Assembly: GCA_001303585.1 (NCBI GenBank)
Contig: LJTT01000003.1
Span: forward strand, 1-63,407
Length of the DNA stretch: 63,407 bases
Reading direction: 5' to 3'
From: Betaproteobacteria bacterium SG8_41
GTDB lineage: Bacteria > Pseudomonadota > Gammaproteobacteria > Burkholderiales > SG8-41
Shown piece after piece: positions 36,194 through 45,167 of this stretch (the first letter of the stretch is position 1; each line of letters begins with the position of its first letter). The translations under genes and the position numbers were made by a program. The notes under the pieces were generated by a model. That model saw nothing but the letters and a program-made list of their open reading frames with translations. It did not search any database and was not told the DNA's origin.

Positions 36194-37336
36194 ATGAGTG
36201 AAACACCGGAAAGAATCGAGATCTATCGTGGGCTGAAAGGCGTGTACTTCGACCGCTCTCGCGTGTGCTATATCGACGGGCGCGAGGGCGAGCTGCGCTA
36301 CCGCGGCTACTCCATCCACGACCTTGCACAACGCTCGAACTTTGAGGAGACCATGTACCTGCTCCTCAAGGGTGAGTTGCCCACTCGGTTGCAACTCGCT
36401 GATTTCACTGAGGAGCTGATGTCGGCGCGCAAGCTGCCCGAGCCGCTCTACGAGCTCATCCGAACGGTCAAGAATGCCCACCCCATGGACGTCCTTCGCA
36501 CGGGCGTCTCCGCCCTCTCGGCATTCGATCCGGAGACCGCGGACAAATCCCCGGACGCGACGCTGCGCAAGGGCGTCCGGCTCACGGCCCAGGTGCCGTT
36601 GATCGTCGCGGCGCACGAGCACATACGCAACGGCCGCGAGCCGGTGGCGCCCAACCCGCGTCTTGGGCACGCCGCCAATTTTCTCTACATGCTGAAGGGC
36701 AAGGAACCCAGCGCCGATGCCGCGCGGCTCATGGATATCGACATGGTGCTGCACGCGGAGCATGGCTCGAACGCTTCATCGTTCGCCGCGCGCGTCGTGG
36801 CGGGGACGGATGCCGACCTTCACGGCGCGATCACCGCTGCGGTGGCGGCGCTCTCCGGACCGGCGCATGGCGGAGCAGCCGAAAACGTGATGCGAATGGC
36901 GCAGGAGATTGGCGATGCGTCGAAAGCTGCCGAGTACGTCAAGACAAAGCGCGCCAACAAGCAGCCGGTGATGGGCTTCGGGCATCGGGTCTATCGGGCC
37001 GAAGATCCCCGGGCACGCCACATGCGGGCCGGCGTCGAGAAGCTCTCGCGCGAAATGGGTCAGCCGCATTGGTACCAGATTCTCGAGGCCGTGGTGGAAG
37101 CGATGAAGCCCTATGCGCGCCACGGCGTGAACGTGAACGTCGATTTCTACGCGGGGGTCGTCTATTTCCTCAACGGCATCGCCGAAGATCTCTTCGTTCC
37201 AATCTTTGCGGTGGGGCGGGTGCCGGGCTGGACCGTGCAGGTGCTCGAGCAGCTCGAGAACAATATCCTGCTTCGCCCCCTCACCCTCTACAACGGACCC
37301 GAGCCGCGAGACTACGTCCCCATCGAAAAACGCTGA
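36194..37336 (+). CDS. Citrate synthase/2-methylcitrate synthase family
   Basis: 380 aa from the ATG at 36194 (CGAGGGGG upstream). Active-site residues are visible: His in LHAEHGSNASSF, His in MGFGHRVYR and Asp in NVNVDFYAG. It lacks the N-terminal extension of the about 430-aa hexameric proteobacterial GltA, so it belongs to the shorter dimeric type that also contains 2-methylcitrate synthase (PrpC) and Bacillus CitZ. No other prp gene is near. It condenses acetyl-CoA (or propionyl-CoA) with oxaloacetate. Confidence 0.92.
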   Translation: MSETPERIEIYRGLKGVYFDRSRVCYIDGREGELRYRGYSIHDLAQRSNFEETMYLLLKGELPTRLQLADFTEELMSARKLPEPLYELIRTVKNAHPMDVLRTGVSALSAFDPETADKSPDATLRKGVRLTAQVPLIVAAHEHIRNGREPVAPNPRLGHAANFLYMLKGKEPSADAARLMDIDMVLHAEHGSNASSFAARVVAGTDADLHGAITAAVAALSGPAHGGAAENVMRMAQEIGDASKAAEYVKTKRANKQPVMGFGHRVYRAEDPRARHMRAGVEKLSREMGQPHWYQILEAVVEAMKPYARHGVNVNVDFYAGVVYFLNGIAEDLFVPIFAVGRVPGWTVQVLEQLENNILLRPLTLYNGPEPRDYVPIEKR

Positions 37337-37338
37337 GA

Positions 37339-37548
37339 ACCAATTTAACCGCAGATAAACGCGGATCAGGAACGCACTCCGATACGCCGAGCCGCCGCGT
37401 AAGAACGATTCGGCACGAAGGCCTACCTCGGCCTTTCTTCTTTTGTGTTGTTCTTTTTCGCCGCCGATGCGCACCGATAAATGCGGATGAAAACAACTCG
37501 CATGGGTTCATGCTGATTTTCTATCTGCGTACATCCGCGGTTAATTGG
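37339..37548. repeat. 210-bp spacer bounded by inverted repeats
   Basis: ACCAATTTAACCGC at the left end and GCGGTTAATTGG at the right form inverted termini. Internal CGCAGATAAACGCGGAT-like and ATCTGCGTACATCCGCGG text extends the symmetry. Similar CCGCAGATAAACGC text recurs at 57190. It may be a small non-coding mobile repeat. Confidence 0.5.
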
Positions 37549-37607
37549 AGTTCCGATTTACGATTTACGAGCACTGATCGGCGTTCATCGGCGGATCAAT
37601 ACCCCGT

Positions 37608-38624
37608 TTACGCCTGAGCGAGCACGATTGCCGCGGTGCCGAGAATATCGTCGACAGTTGCGCCGCGGGAAAGGTCGCTCACAGGCCGCGCAAATCCCTG
37701 CAGCACCGGCCCGATTGCTCGCGCGCCGGCCATGCACTGTGTGAGCTTGTAGCCAATGTTCCCCGCATCAAGGTCGGGAAAGACGAGAACGTTCGCCCTC
37801 CCCGCCACCGCGCTCTCGCCTTTTACCTTCTTCGCCGCCACCGCCGGCAGCAACGCCGCATCAGCCTGCAGTTCTCCGTCAATCGCGAGGCCGGGCGCGC
37901 GCGCGCGCGCGATCGCAAGCGCGCGGGTCACCTTCTCGACACGAGCATGCTGTGCGCTGCCTCGGGTCGAGAATGAAAGCAGCGCAACACGCGGCTCCTC
38001 CCGAAGCAGAGCACGGCAGCTCTCCGCCGAAGCCAAAGCGATATCGGCGAGCATCTCGGAATCCGGTTCCACGTTGACCGCGCAATCGGCGTAAATGAAC
38101 GTCTTTGCCTCCGCCCCTCTCTGCCCCGGGACGATCATGAGAAAGAAGCTCGACGGCGTCTTGATACCGTCGGCCAAGCCGACCGTCATCAATCCCGCCT
38201 CGACCACGCGCCCCGTCGCACTCGTTACGCCAGCAATCGTGGCATCCGCATCGCCAGCTTTGACCATCATCCCCGCGTGGAAGAAGGGCTTGCGCACCAA
38301 ACGTTCGGCAACGCTCGCCTTGGCTCCCGGCCGCCCGGCGGCATAGAGATCGGCGTAGGCCTTCAAACTGCCGCTCTGCTCAGGATCACGCAGCTCGATG
38401 CCCTCGAGCAGCACGCCCGCGCGCTCGGCCGCCGCCTTTATTGCCGCTGGCGCGCCAAGCAGGATCGGTGCCGCGATGCCTTCGTCCTTCAGCTTTCGCG
38501 CCGCCGCGACGATGCGCTCGTCGTGCCCCTCTGGAAATACCAGCCGCCCGTTTCGCGCACGCGCCTGGGCGATACAGGCCTCCAGCACATCCCTTGCTCG
38601 ATCCGCTCCCTGGTCCCGCGCCAT
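37608..38624 (-). CDS. pta: Phosphate acetyltransferase
   Basis: 338 aa, the short single-domain Pta. Key segments: [62 protein letters not shown] and [18 protein letters not shown]. It interconverts acetyl-CoA and acetyl phosphate. No ackA is next to it, so it may work with a distant kinase or in a phosphotransacetylase-linked degradation route. The ATG lies 19 bp after the glutathione transferase stop, so the two are probably co-transcribed. Confidence 0.93.
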   Translation of the reverse strand: MARDQGADRARDVLEACIAQARARNGRLVFPEGHDERIVAAARKLKDEGIAAPILLGAPAAIKAAAERAGVLLEGIELRDPEQSGSLKAYADLYAAGRPGAKASVAERLVRKPFFHAGMMVKAGDADATIAGVTSATGRVVEAGLMTVGLADGIKTPSSFFLMIVPGQRGAEAKTFIYADCAVNVEPDSEMLADIALASAESCRALLREEPRVALLSFSTRGSAQHARVEKVTRALAIARARAPGLAIDGELQADAALLPAVAAKKVKGESAVAGRANVLVFPDLDAGNIGYKLTQCMAGARAIGPVLQGFARPVSDLSRGATVDDILGTAAIVLAQA

Positions 38625-38643
38625 CAGTCACCGGCCACTGAAT

Positions 38644-39345
38644 TTAGTGTTTCTCGAACTGCACTTTCCCGAACATGATCTCCCACGACTTGTCATCATG
38701 CGGCGCCTGGGCCGCTGCTTGCACGTCCTGCAGCACTTGCACGCCGCGCTGCACCGCGGGCCGCGCATTGATCTCGTCGAACCAGCGCTTGACGTTGGGG
38801 TAGTCAGCAACGCTCACGCCTCGGCGCTCGGACCCTCGCAGCCAGGGAAAGATCGCGATGTCCGCGATGGTGTAGTCGCCTCCGGCGACGTAGCGTGATT
38901 CGCCAAGCCGCTTGTCCAGCACGCGCGTCAGACGGTTCGCCTCATTGGTATAGCGCTCGACCGGATAAATGAGCTTTTCCTTCGCGTAACCACGGAAGTG
39001 GGTCGCCTGGCCGAACATCGGGCCAACCCCGCCCATTTGCCACATCAGCCATTGCACGCACGCCCAGTAATCCCGCTGATCCCTGGGAGCGAATTTGCCG
39101 GTTTTGGCAGCAAGGTAAAGCAGGATCGCGCCACTCTCAAACAGGGACATCGGCTTGCCGCTGGGCCCTTCGGAGTCAACGATCGCCGGAATCCGGTGAT
39201 TGGGGTTTAGCTTCAGGAATTCCGGCTTGAACTGGTCTCCCTGCCGGATGTTCACGGCATGGACGGTGTACGGCAGGCCAGTTTCTTCGAGCATGATATG
39301 CACTTTGTGGCCGTTGGGCGTGGGCCAGGTGTAAGCATCGATCAT
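38644..39345 (-). CDS. Glutathione S-transferase family protein (YghU/YfcG-like)
   Basis: 233 aa from the ATG at 39345, with AGGAG 5 nt upstream. The thioredoxin-like N-terminal domain begins MIDAYTWPTPNGHKVHIMLEE; TPNG is the Nu-class Thr/Asn active-site motif in place of Cys or Ser, and RIPAIVD and FESGAILLYLA complete the glutathione site. The C-terminal helical domain (DYWACVQWLMWQMGGVGPMFGQ) is typical of YfcG/YghU, which act as disulfide-bond reductases or peroxidases. Directly upstream of pta. Confidence 0.92.
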   Translation of the reverse strand: MIDAYTWPTPNGHKVHIMLEETGLPYTVHAVNIRQGDQFKPEFLKLNPNHRIPAIVDSEGPSGKPMSLFESGAILLYLAAKTGKFAPRDQRDYWACVQWLMWQMGGVGPMFGQATHFRGYAKEKLIYPVERYTNEANRLTRVLDKRLGESRYVAGGDYTIADIAIFPWLRGSERRGVSVADYPNVKRWFDEINARPAVQRGVQVLQDVQAAAQAPHDDKSWEIMFGKVQFEKH

Positions 39346-39518
39346 TGAGGACTCCTGAAAAACGGGCATCGTATCAACATTACCTCTTACCTCAAAGGCG
39401 TGACCAGTGACTGGAGCATGACATTTCCGGACGCCAAGCCCGCCATTTTCACCCTGACCACACGCGTTCGCATTTTTCTGGCGCACCTGTCGGTGAAAGG
39501 TTAGGCTTCCGGCACGAT

Positions 39519-40751
39519 ATGGCTCCGTTACCTCGCCTGCTGCCGCCGGGCACGCTGCACGATGCGCGGGTCCTGCTCTGGACGCGCGGCATGCGCGCCT
39601 TTGGCGATGGCTACATCAGTCTTCTGCTTCCGTATTACCTGACCTTGTTGGGCTTCGACGCGCTCCAGATCGGCGTCATTATCACGGCAACCCTTTTCGG
39701 GGCCGGCGGGATGACGCTCACAATCGGGCTCATCGCGCACCGATATCGCGCGCGCAGCCTGCTCATGGCCGGCTCGGCGCTGCTGGTCGCGGTGGCGCTC
39801 CTGCTCACTCGCGCGACCGACTTCTGGCCCCTGCTGATCATTGCGGCGTTCGGTGTGCTGAATCCAGCCTCAGGCGATGTGACCGTCTTTGCGCCACTCG
39901 AACATTCCATGCTCGCGCGCTCCGTTTCTTCGCAGTGGCGCACGGCACTCTTTGCCCGCTACAGCGTCGTCGGCTCTCTCGTCGGCGCGCTGGGCGCGCA
40001 GGCGGCGGGACTTCCGGCGCTGCTCGGCGCATGGGTCGGCCTTGAGCCCAAATTCGCAGTCCAAATGATGTTCGTCGGGTACGCATTGCTGGGGATCGGC
40101 AATCTGCTGCTTTACCGCTCGCTCTCGCCCAGGATCGAGGCGCCTGCCTCTACCGAGCGCGCTCCGCTGCACAAATCGAAGCAGACTGTCTATAAACTGG
40201 CGGCGCTTTTCAGCATCGACGCTTTTGGCGGCGGGTTCGCCGTGCAGTCCCTGATCGCCCTGTGGCTTTTCCAGCGCTTCGACCTGTCGATCGCGGCTGC
40301 GTCTACGATCTTCTTCTGGACTAACATTTTGGCAGCTATCTCATTCCTGGTCGCGGCGCGTATCGCAACCCGGATCGGGTTGATCAACACCATGGTGTTC
40401 ACGCACCTGCCCGCAAACATCTTCCTGATCCTGGTGCCGCTGATGCCAACGCTGCCGCTCGCCATCTTCTTTCTATGCCTGAGGAGCGCCCTCTCCCAAA
40501 TGGACGTGCCGGTGCGCTCGTCTTACGTGATGGCTGTGGTCTCGCCCGAGGAGCGTGCCGCCGCAGCAAGCGTCACGGCCGTGCCGCGCAGCTTCGCCGC
40601 GGCGATCAGTCCGAGCTTCGCAGGCTACCTGCTGACGCTCTCTCCTTTCGGCTGGCCGCTCGTTATTTGCGGCGCGCTCAAGATCGTCTACGACCTGTTG
40701 CTTCTCCGGATGTTCAGCGCGGTCAAACCGCCTGAAGAGAAACAGCAATGA
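39519..40751 (+). CDS. MFS transporter
   Basis: 410 aa, twelve predicted membrane spans. LIAHRYRARSLLMAGSALL is the loop 2-3 motif and LRSALSQMDVPVRSSYVMAVV lies in the second half. An unusual RSSYVMAVVSPEERAAAAS segment resembles a family of uncharacterised bacterial MFS permeases. Substrate unknown. Divergent from the GST gene. Confidence 0.87.
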   Translation: MAPLPRLLPPGTLHDARVLLWTRGMRAFGDGYISLLLPYYLTLLGFDALQIGVIITATLFGAGGMTLTIGLIAHRYRARSLLMAGSALLVAVALLLTRATDFWPLLIIAAFGVLNPASGDVTVFAPLEHSMLARSVSSQWRTALFARYSVVGSLVGALGAQAAGLPALLGAWVGLEPKFAVQMMFVGYALLGIGNLLLYRSLSPRIEAPASTERAPLHKSKQTVYKLAALFSIDAFGGGFAVQSLIALWLFQRFDLSIAAASTIFFWTNILAAISFLVAARIATRIGLINTMVFTHLPANIFLILVPLMPTLPLAIFFLCLRSALSQMDVPVRSSYVMAVVSPEERAAAASVTAVPRSFAAAISPSFAGYLLTLSPFGWPLVICGALKIVYDLLLLRMFSAVKPPEEKQQ

Positions 40752-40800
40752 TGAATGTTGAATGCTGGATTTTGAATGCCGAGTGAAAACCCGCAGTGCC

Positions 40801-41118
40801 TCAGCGATCCCACATTACGTCGCTTTTTCGCTTTACGGCGGCCTCCAACAGTTCGATCAGAGGCAAAGCGCGGTTTGCCAGGCTTACCGGAGGCTCTTCT
40901 GCCTCGTCGCCCTGCGTGCCCGCAGCCGGAGTGTCGGCCCCGGCGGCCTTGTCGGCCGCGATCGCGGCCTTCAAGCGCTCAAGCGCAGCCGGAACATCCT
41001 CAGCCAGAATGGCGCTTGGCACCGTCCCACTGTGTCCCATCAGCTTGAGGAGCCTGATCGCGACGTCGCCGAACATCGTGATGTTCGCATACGCGTTGGT
41101 TCGAAAGGTGACCAGCAT
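40801..41118 (-). CDS. DUF1840 domain-containing protein
   Basis: 105 aa from the ATG at 41118; an upstream in-frame start would add an unconserved leader. MLVTFRTNAYANITMFGDVAIRLL at the start and VSLANRALPLIELLEAA near the end match DUF1840, a small protein family common in betaproteobacteria. Function unknown. Confidence 0.85.
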   Translation of the reverse strand: MLVTFRTNAYANITMFGDVAIRLLKLMGHSGTVPSAILAEDVPAALERLKAAIAADKAAGADTPAAGTQGDEAEEPPVSLANRALPLIELLEAAVKRKSDVMWDR

Positions 41119-41299
41119 GGGGTCGTTAGCGGATTGTGGATCGGGACGATCTGTTTCTATGAAGCCAAACAGGGATTTTCGCAGGAAACCCAAGTGTACC
41201 CCTATTGCCTGGGTGCACGTAGCCCTTGGATTCCGCAGGAGTAACTTGACAGTCTACAGCGGAAAAATCAAGGCGCCCCATCGGACGCGTCTTGAAGTG

Positions 41300-41509
41300 C
41301 TAACCGAGCCTGGCGAGCGCAATTCGGCCCCGGGCCGTGAGCGTGACCCCATGAGTCGTGCGCTCAATGAGCCCTCGTTTAAGGAGCCTGGCCCTGATCA
41401 ACTCGGGCATCGTCCCTTTCCGTCTTCTGGAGGTCAACTCCTGAAGCCAGCGCAGCTCGGAAAAACCAACCACCTGATTAGTCGCTCGGGCCATTTCAGG
41501 CACGCTCAA
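41300..41509 (-). CDS. Small winged-helix-like hypothetical protein
   Basis: 69 aa. The sequence ends LLKRGLIERTTHGVTLTARGRIALARLG, a pattern typical of the wing and last helix of small winged-helix proteins. Its ATG overlaps the TGA of the upstream gene by 4 bp, so the two are probably translationally coupled. Not otherwise recognised. Confidence 0.5.
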   Translation of the reverse strand: MSVPEMARATNQVVGFSELRWLQELTSRRRKGTMPELIRARLLKRGLIERTTHGVTLTARGRIALARLG

Positions 41510-41727
41510 ACCGGCGTGGCAAACCAGCTCGAGCGGGTGATTTCAAAAGCGAGCTTCGCATGACCACGGATCGTGATAATCAATACGCCTGCCTGATCTT
41601 TCGCAAATCCGCACCGAACCAGCTTTGCCCCATGCTCGGCGGGAATGCGCCTCTTCGCCGTTCCCAACGTGAGTCGACGCAGCGATTCGAGCTCGGCGGG
41701 CAGCAATTCCGTTCGGACGGCGGCCAT
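41506..41727 (-). CDS. Small hypothetical protein coupled to the 41300 gene
   Basis: 73 aa. LPAELESLRRLTLGTAKRRIP and KLVRCGFAKDQAGVLIITIRGHAKLA give a helix-turn-helix-like layout resembling its overlapping neighbour (GLIERTTHGVTLTARGRIALA). The pair could be a duplicated small DNA-binding module. The 220-bp gap upstream shows nothing further. Confidence 0.5.
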   Translation of the reverse strand: MAAVRTELLPAELESLRRLTLGTAKRRIPAEHGAKLVRCGFAKDQAGVLIITIRGHAKLAFEITRSSWFATPV

Positions 41728-41947
41728 GGGTATTCCTCAAGAATCGGCGCGCGGGGCAGACCCAGGTTTGTTCAATCCCAAGCCCCAGAAGGTGCAGTTG
41801 CGGGAGCAGCCCGTCACGGGACAGGCCCAAGGAGAGGAGACTAAAAGCCTGTCTTCTCATACGTGGGTACAGCGCGACCGGCAATCATTATTCTTTCCCC
41901 TTACCTCGCAGTAAAACATTTTCGAGCGTGCCCGTCGCAGCGCAGGA

Positions 41948-42211
41948 CTATCGGCGCCGCCCGCGCTCCGGACGCGGCCGCGCCTCATTCACCTTCAGCG
42001 GGAGCCCGGCGAGCTCCTTGCCGTTGAGCCCGGCGATCGCGGCGAGCGAATGCTGCTTGCCGGGCATTTCCACGAAGCCAAATCCCTTGCCCTTGCCAGT
42101 GAACAGCTCTCGCACCACTTGCACCGACCCTACCTGGCCGAACGGCTTGAACAGCTCCTCTATTTCAGCTTCGGTCACGTCCGGACCGAGGTTTCCCACA
42201 AAGATGTTCAT
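41948..42211 (-). CDS. RRM-type RNA-binding protein
   Basis: 87 aa, a single RNA-recognition motif. RNP2 is IFVGNL and RNP1 is KGFGFVEM; the C-terminus is basic (ARPRPERGRRR). GAGGAG lies before the ATG. Such small RRM proteins in bacteria are often cold-induced, in keeping with the cold-shock gene that precedes it on the same strand, separated by a terminator. Confidence 0.93.
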   Translation of the reverse strand: MNIFVGNLGPDVTEAEIEELFKPFGQVGSVQVVRELFTGKGKGFGFVEMPGKQHSLAAIAGLNGKELAGLPLKVNEARPRPERGRRR

Positions 42212-42261
42212 GTCGACTCCTCGAACAGATCGTTGAGAAATGCCCGCGGCGACTGCTTAAA

Positions 42262-42284
42262 ACGAAACCCCGCCGAAGCGGGGT
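42262..42284 (-). terminator. Intrinsic terminator after the cold-shock gene
   Basis: ACCCCGC/GCGGGGT stem with a CGAA loop (42267-42284). On the minus strand it is followed by TTCGTTTT. It separates the cold-shock gene from the RRM gene. Confidence 0.75.
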
Positions 42285-42326
42285 CTTGCCGTGGCCGCAC
42301 GCTGCGTTTTCAGCAGACGCAAGGCA

Positions 42327-42536
42327 TCAGACAGCCTTCAGATTGATTGCCGAGAACTTGCCATTGTTGCCCTTCTGCACGTCAAACGAGATTTTCTGGT
42401 TCTCGTTGAGCGTGCCAAGGCCCGCTTGCTCGACCGCGGAGATGTGCACGAAGACGTCCTTGGAGCCGTCATCGGGCTGGATGAAACCAAAACCCTTGGT
42501 AGGGTTGAAAAACTTTACTGTTCCGGTAGTAGACAT
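42327..42536 (-). CDS. Cold-shock protein (CspA family)
   Basis: 69 aa from the ATG at 42536. The five-strand OB fold is clear: [19 protein letters not shown] (RNP1 KGFGFI), [10 protein letters not shown] (RNP2) and [18 protein letters not shown]. It binds single-stranded RNA/DNA and acts as an RNA chaperone. The long untranslated stretch upstream is usual for csp genes. Confidence 0.96.
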   Translation of the reverse strand: MSTTGTVKFFNPTKGFGFIQPDDGSKDVFVHISAVEQAGLGTLNENQKISFDVQKGNNGKFSAINLKAV

Positions 42537-43190
42537 ATTGTCCTTCAGAGATGGCGTGGCCGCGCGCAACGTGCACGCGGCATCAAAATACCTGTGGGAG
42601 AGGACCGAAAATGCCAGCCGGAAGCGAACTGCAGACAGACCCAAAGTACGTTCGACAGCGCCATTATGGGCTTAAAACGCCTCCAAAGGAAGGAATATAA
42701 AAAGAATCCCGGAGAAACGCAGGACGGTCCTGCTGTCACCGTCTCTCCGGGTTGCGTCGATGGTTCAATCAGCTTACTTAAAGCACCTAACGGAATGACA
42801 GCCCGCATTTCTCCCCTCCTTTTCAAGGAGGGATGGATGCAAAGCGGGGGGCGATTGCTTGGGCATTTCTTGCTTCCACCCCCCACCCGCTTGCGCGGGC
42901 ACCCCTCCTCAGGCAGGAGGGGATTCATTTTGTTGGATGTTCTTGGTGAATCACCCCGTTGCAGGTTCCTGCGATCTGTGGGCTCCCCGCCTCGCACAGC
43001 TGCGCGACTGATCTCCGTATCTCCAGTGGTGTGCACCAGATCACACGGGCGCCGAGCCGCTGACGAAAACCGGATAAAGCGTCGATGGGACAACGGTTGT
43101 CGCCATGCTGCATGAGAACCAGTTCCCCTCCCGACGCGAGACTCTCGGCAGTAATCCGGCCAAAACATATGGTTACTGAGCTTATTCCTG
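42537..43190. other. 654-bp intergenic region with two C/G-rich hairpins
   Basis: Contains two related inverted repeats, CCCTCCTT/AAGGAGGG at 42814-42832 and CCCCTCCT/AGGAGGGG at 42902-42922, 70 bp apart. They form a pair of the CCCCTCC-type dispersed hairpins seen in many proteobacterial spacers. A minus-strand frame near 42925-43110 could be a gene remnant but shows no recognisable motif. The right end has the degraded N-terminal part of the small gene at 43191. Confidence 0.5.
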
Positions 43191-43538
43191 GTGAAGTGTG
43201 CGCTGGCATGGAACCTGCAGCAGCTCGGACAGGAAACGAGCGCGAATTGGGCCCACGCCATGGTCATTTGTTTGCACCGCTACTGGATGCTAAAAGAGGC
43301 ACAGCGCCTCGCGCCGGTCGCTGGCTACGATGAAGAGCCATTGTGCGCAAACTGGAACCCGGAAGTGCCACCGCTTTTGCAATCCAACTGCCAGACCGAG
43401 CTGGGGCCGCGCCTCCAGCGAAACAAAACGGACATCTCACGCCAAAAAACAACGGACGACCGCGAGCGGATCCCGAACGGCAGTCCCTCGAGTAGAGCAG
43501 GCATCCGGCGCGCGAAGCGCTCTTATCGACGCCGGTAG
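43191..43538 (+). pseudogene. Small hypothetical protein (YDEE-NWNP family, copy 2), probably degenerate
   Basis: 115 codons from a GTG at 43191. LAWNLQQLGQ, the NWAHAMVICLHRYW segment and YDEEPLCANWNPEV match the gene at 10585-10818, after which the two diverge. Upstream text ATGAGAACCAGTT (43112) is also shared with copy 1, but in copy 2 it is in another frame, so a frameshift separates the conserved start from the body. The C-terminal 45 residues are basic and unlike copy 1. Confidence 0.45.
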
Positions 43539-43565
43539 ATCAACGATCAAAAACAATTGCCAAAA

Positions 43566-43589
43566 AAAACCCCGCCGAAGCGGGGTTTT
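43566..43589 (-). terminator. Intrinsic terminator after the serine protease gene
   Basis: A perfect AAAACCCCGC/GCGGGGTTTT stem with a CGAA loop and A/T tracts on both sides. It can terminate both the minus-strand protease gene and any plus-strand transcript from 43191. Confidence 0.85.
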
Positions 43590-43652
43590 ATCTTGGTTGA
43601 ATGTGGATCTGATCAACTCATCTGTTTGAGCAGAAGTGATGGTACTACGTCG

Positions 43653-45167
43653 TTACGGGCAGGTGACCGCGACACCCGCTTCCCCTTGGGCGGGAGAACT
43701 GGACACGACGGCTTCTTTTGCGGCGTCGAACACACATTCCGCCGATGTACCGTATAGCTTTGACCCCGCCATTCCAGGAAGATTATAGCCGCCGATCACA
43801 AGGCCCCAGGAGTTGATGCCGATGATGGGACCGCTGCCTGACGTCGTGTCCATCGGCAGCACCCACGGACCGCCCGATGACCCCCCGGTGAGCCCGCAAA
43901 TTTCCAACCACCAGTTGCGACCGTACATGGGCTCGTTCGTAAGGTTATCGGCGCAGTACATGAATTTCGGGTCTTCGCTGTACGAATAGCCCAGGGCGTG
44001 CGTGAAATCGAAGCTGGGTTGCGTAAAGCTGAGGGTCAAAGACTGAGCCGCCACATCGAGGGCGTCTGACGAGGCCGAGGTACCCACGTGCGCATCTTCG
44101 TCAGGAACGACGTAAAACGCGTAGTCCCAGGCCATGTTGTCAGGGAATGTCTCGTCCGTCCACCTGACATCGACGACACCGAACGATGGAATCCAGCAGC
44201 CCATTGGATCATTGCCGCAGTTGCCGTCTAATCCGCGACCGGTGGTGCCCGCCTGGTTGGGAATGAAGAGAGCATTGCGCGCGAACTTCTTGTTGACATC
44301 GTCGTAGACGCAGTGCGCCGCCGTAATGATCAAAGAACGACCCGCTGTGCCCTCGTCATCGGCGACCGTGGCGGAACACACGTAGCCCGACCACGTGGAG
44401 AGCGTCGCATCGTCCGGCATTTCGAAATAGAGGCGCCCGGATGCAGTTTGAATAATGCCCCCGGCCGTCCATTCATCATGACTGACCGGAACGTTGGCAG
44501 GACCGGTGTTGACGCTGAAGTTGACAGTAGTGGAGATTCGAACATTACCGGCACGATCTTGGGCCTCCACCCACCACTTCCAACCGCCGTTCGTAAAACC
44601 ATGGAAGTTCGCGCCCCAGACACCGCCAAATGACTGTCCAGCGGGAAACGAATTCACGTAGGTCGAATCGTTCTTCTGGATCTTGAAGGTTACCGACGCG
44701 ACGCCGCCGGAATCGGTAACCGTTGCCTCAAAAGTATGCGACTCGCCGATCGTGGTCCCCTCAGCGGGGTCCATGTTGCTGATCGACGGAGGAGTTTTGT
44801 CGCTCGATTTCTTGCCTCCACCGCGCCCACCCCTGCCCGAGGCGAAAGGCGAGATTGAATGACCGTTCGGCGTGATCTCTGGCGAGATATCGTGGCCGTG
44901 GGGCCGCAAAGACCCGTCTGGCCACTTCAGGTAGCCCAAGCCGCGCTGGTCAATGACCAGATCCCTCGGGATGGCCTTCGCGCGGCGCTCCTTGGTCCAG
45001 TGTTTGATAATGCGGACTTTGTCGACCTTGATTGGCTTTCTGTCTTGCACCACCGCGTCGGCGGAGTCCACCTTGATTGGCTTCCCGTCTTGCGCCGCCG
45101 CGTTGACTGAGAGCAGTGCGAGCGAAATCGCTGCCCAAAGGCAGGTGCTGATTCCCGCGCTTTTCAT
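43653..45167 (-). CDS. Secreted trypsin-like serine protease with Ig-like domain
   Basis: 504 aa; AGGAGG precedes the ATG. Signal peptide to about residue 25 (VNAAAQ). A short duplicated segment (QDGKPIKVD and QDRKPIKVD) follows. A Gly/Arg/Lys-rich linker (RGGRGGGKK, 112-120) leads to an Ig/Big-like domain at about 125-220 (PPSISNMDPAEGTTIGE to ISTTVNFSV). The chymotrypsin-fold domain has His285 (ITAAHC), Asp348 (WDYAFYV) and Ser431 (GGSSGGPW), so the full triad is present, plus several cysteine pairs. Probably a secreted degradative or processing protease. Confidence 0.93.
   Translation of the reverse strand: MKSAGISTCLWAAISLALLSVNAAAQDGKPIKVDSADAVVQDRKPIKVDKVRIIKHWTKERRAKAIPRDLVIDQRGLGYLKWPDGSLRPHGHDISPEITPNGHSISPFASGRGGRGGGKKSSDKTPPSISNMDPAEGTTIGESHTFEATVTDSGGVASVTFKIQKNDSTYVNSFPAGQSFGGVWGANFHGFTNGGWKWWVEAQDRAGNVRISTTVNFSVNTGPANVPVSHDEWTAGGIIQTASGRLYFEMPDDATLSTWSGYVCSATVADDEGTAGRSLIITAAHCVYDDVNKKFARNALFIPNQAGTTGRGLDGNCGNDPMGCWIPSFGVVDVRWTDETFPDNMAWDYAFYVVPDEDAHVGTSASSDALDVAAQSLTLSFTQPSFDFTHALGYSYSEDPKFMYCADNLTNEPMYGRNWWLEICGLTGGSSGGPWVLPMDTTSGSGPIIGINSWGLVIGGYNLPGMAGSKLYGTSAECVFDAAKEAVVSSSPAQGEAGVAVTCP

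Noticed and set aside
11119-43589. Three similar CCCCGCC-GA-GCGGGG hairpins (11119, 42267, 43566) considered as a dispersed repeat family.
   Set aside because: Each lies directly after a minus-strand gene and has a T-tract on that strand, so independent intrinsic terminators explain them.
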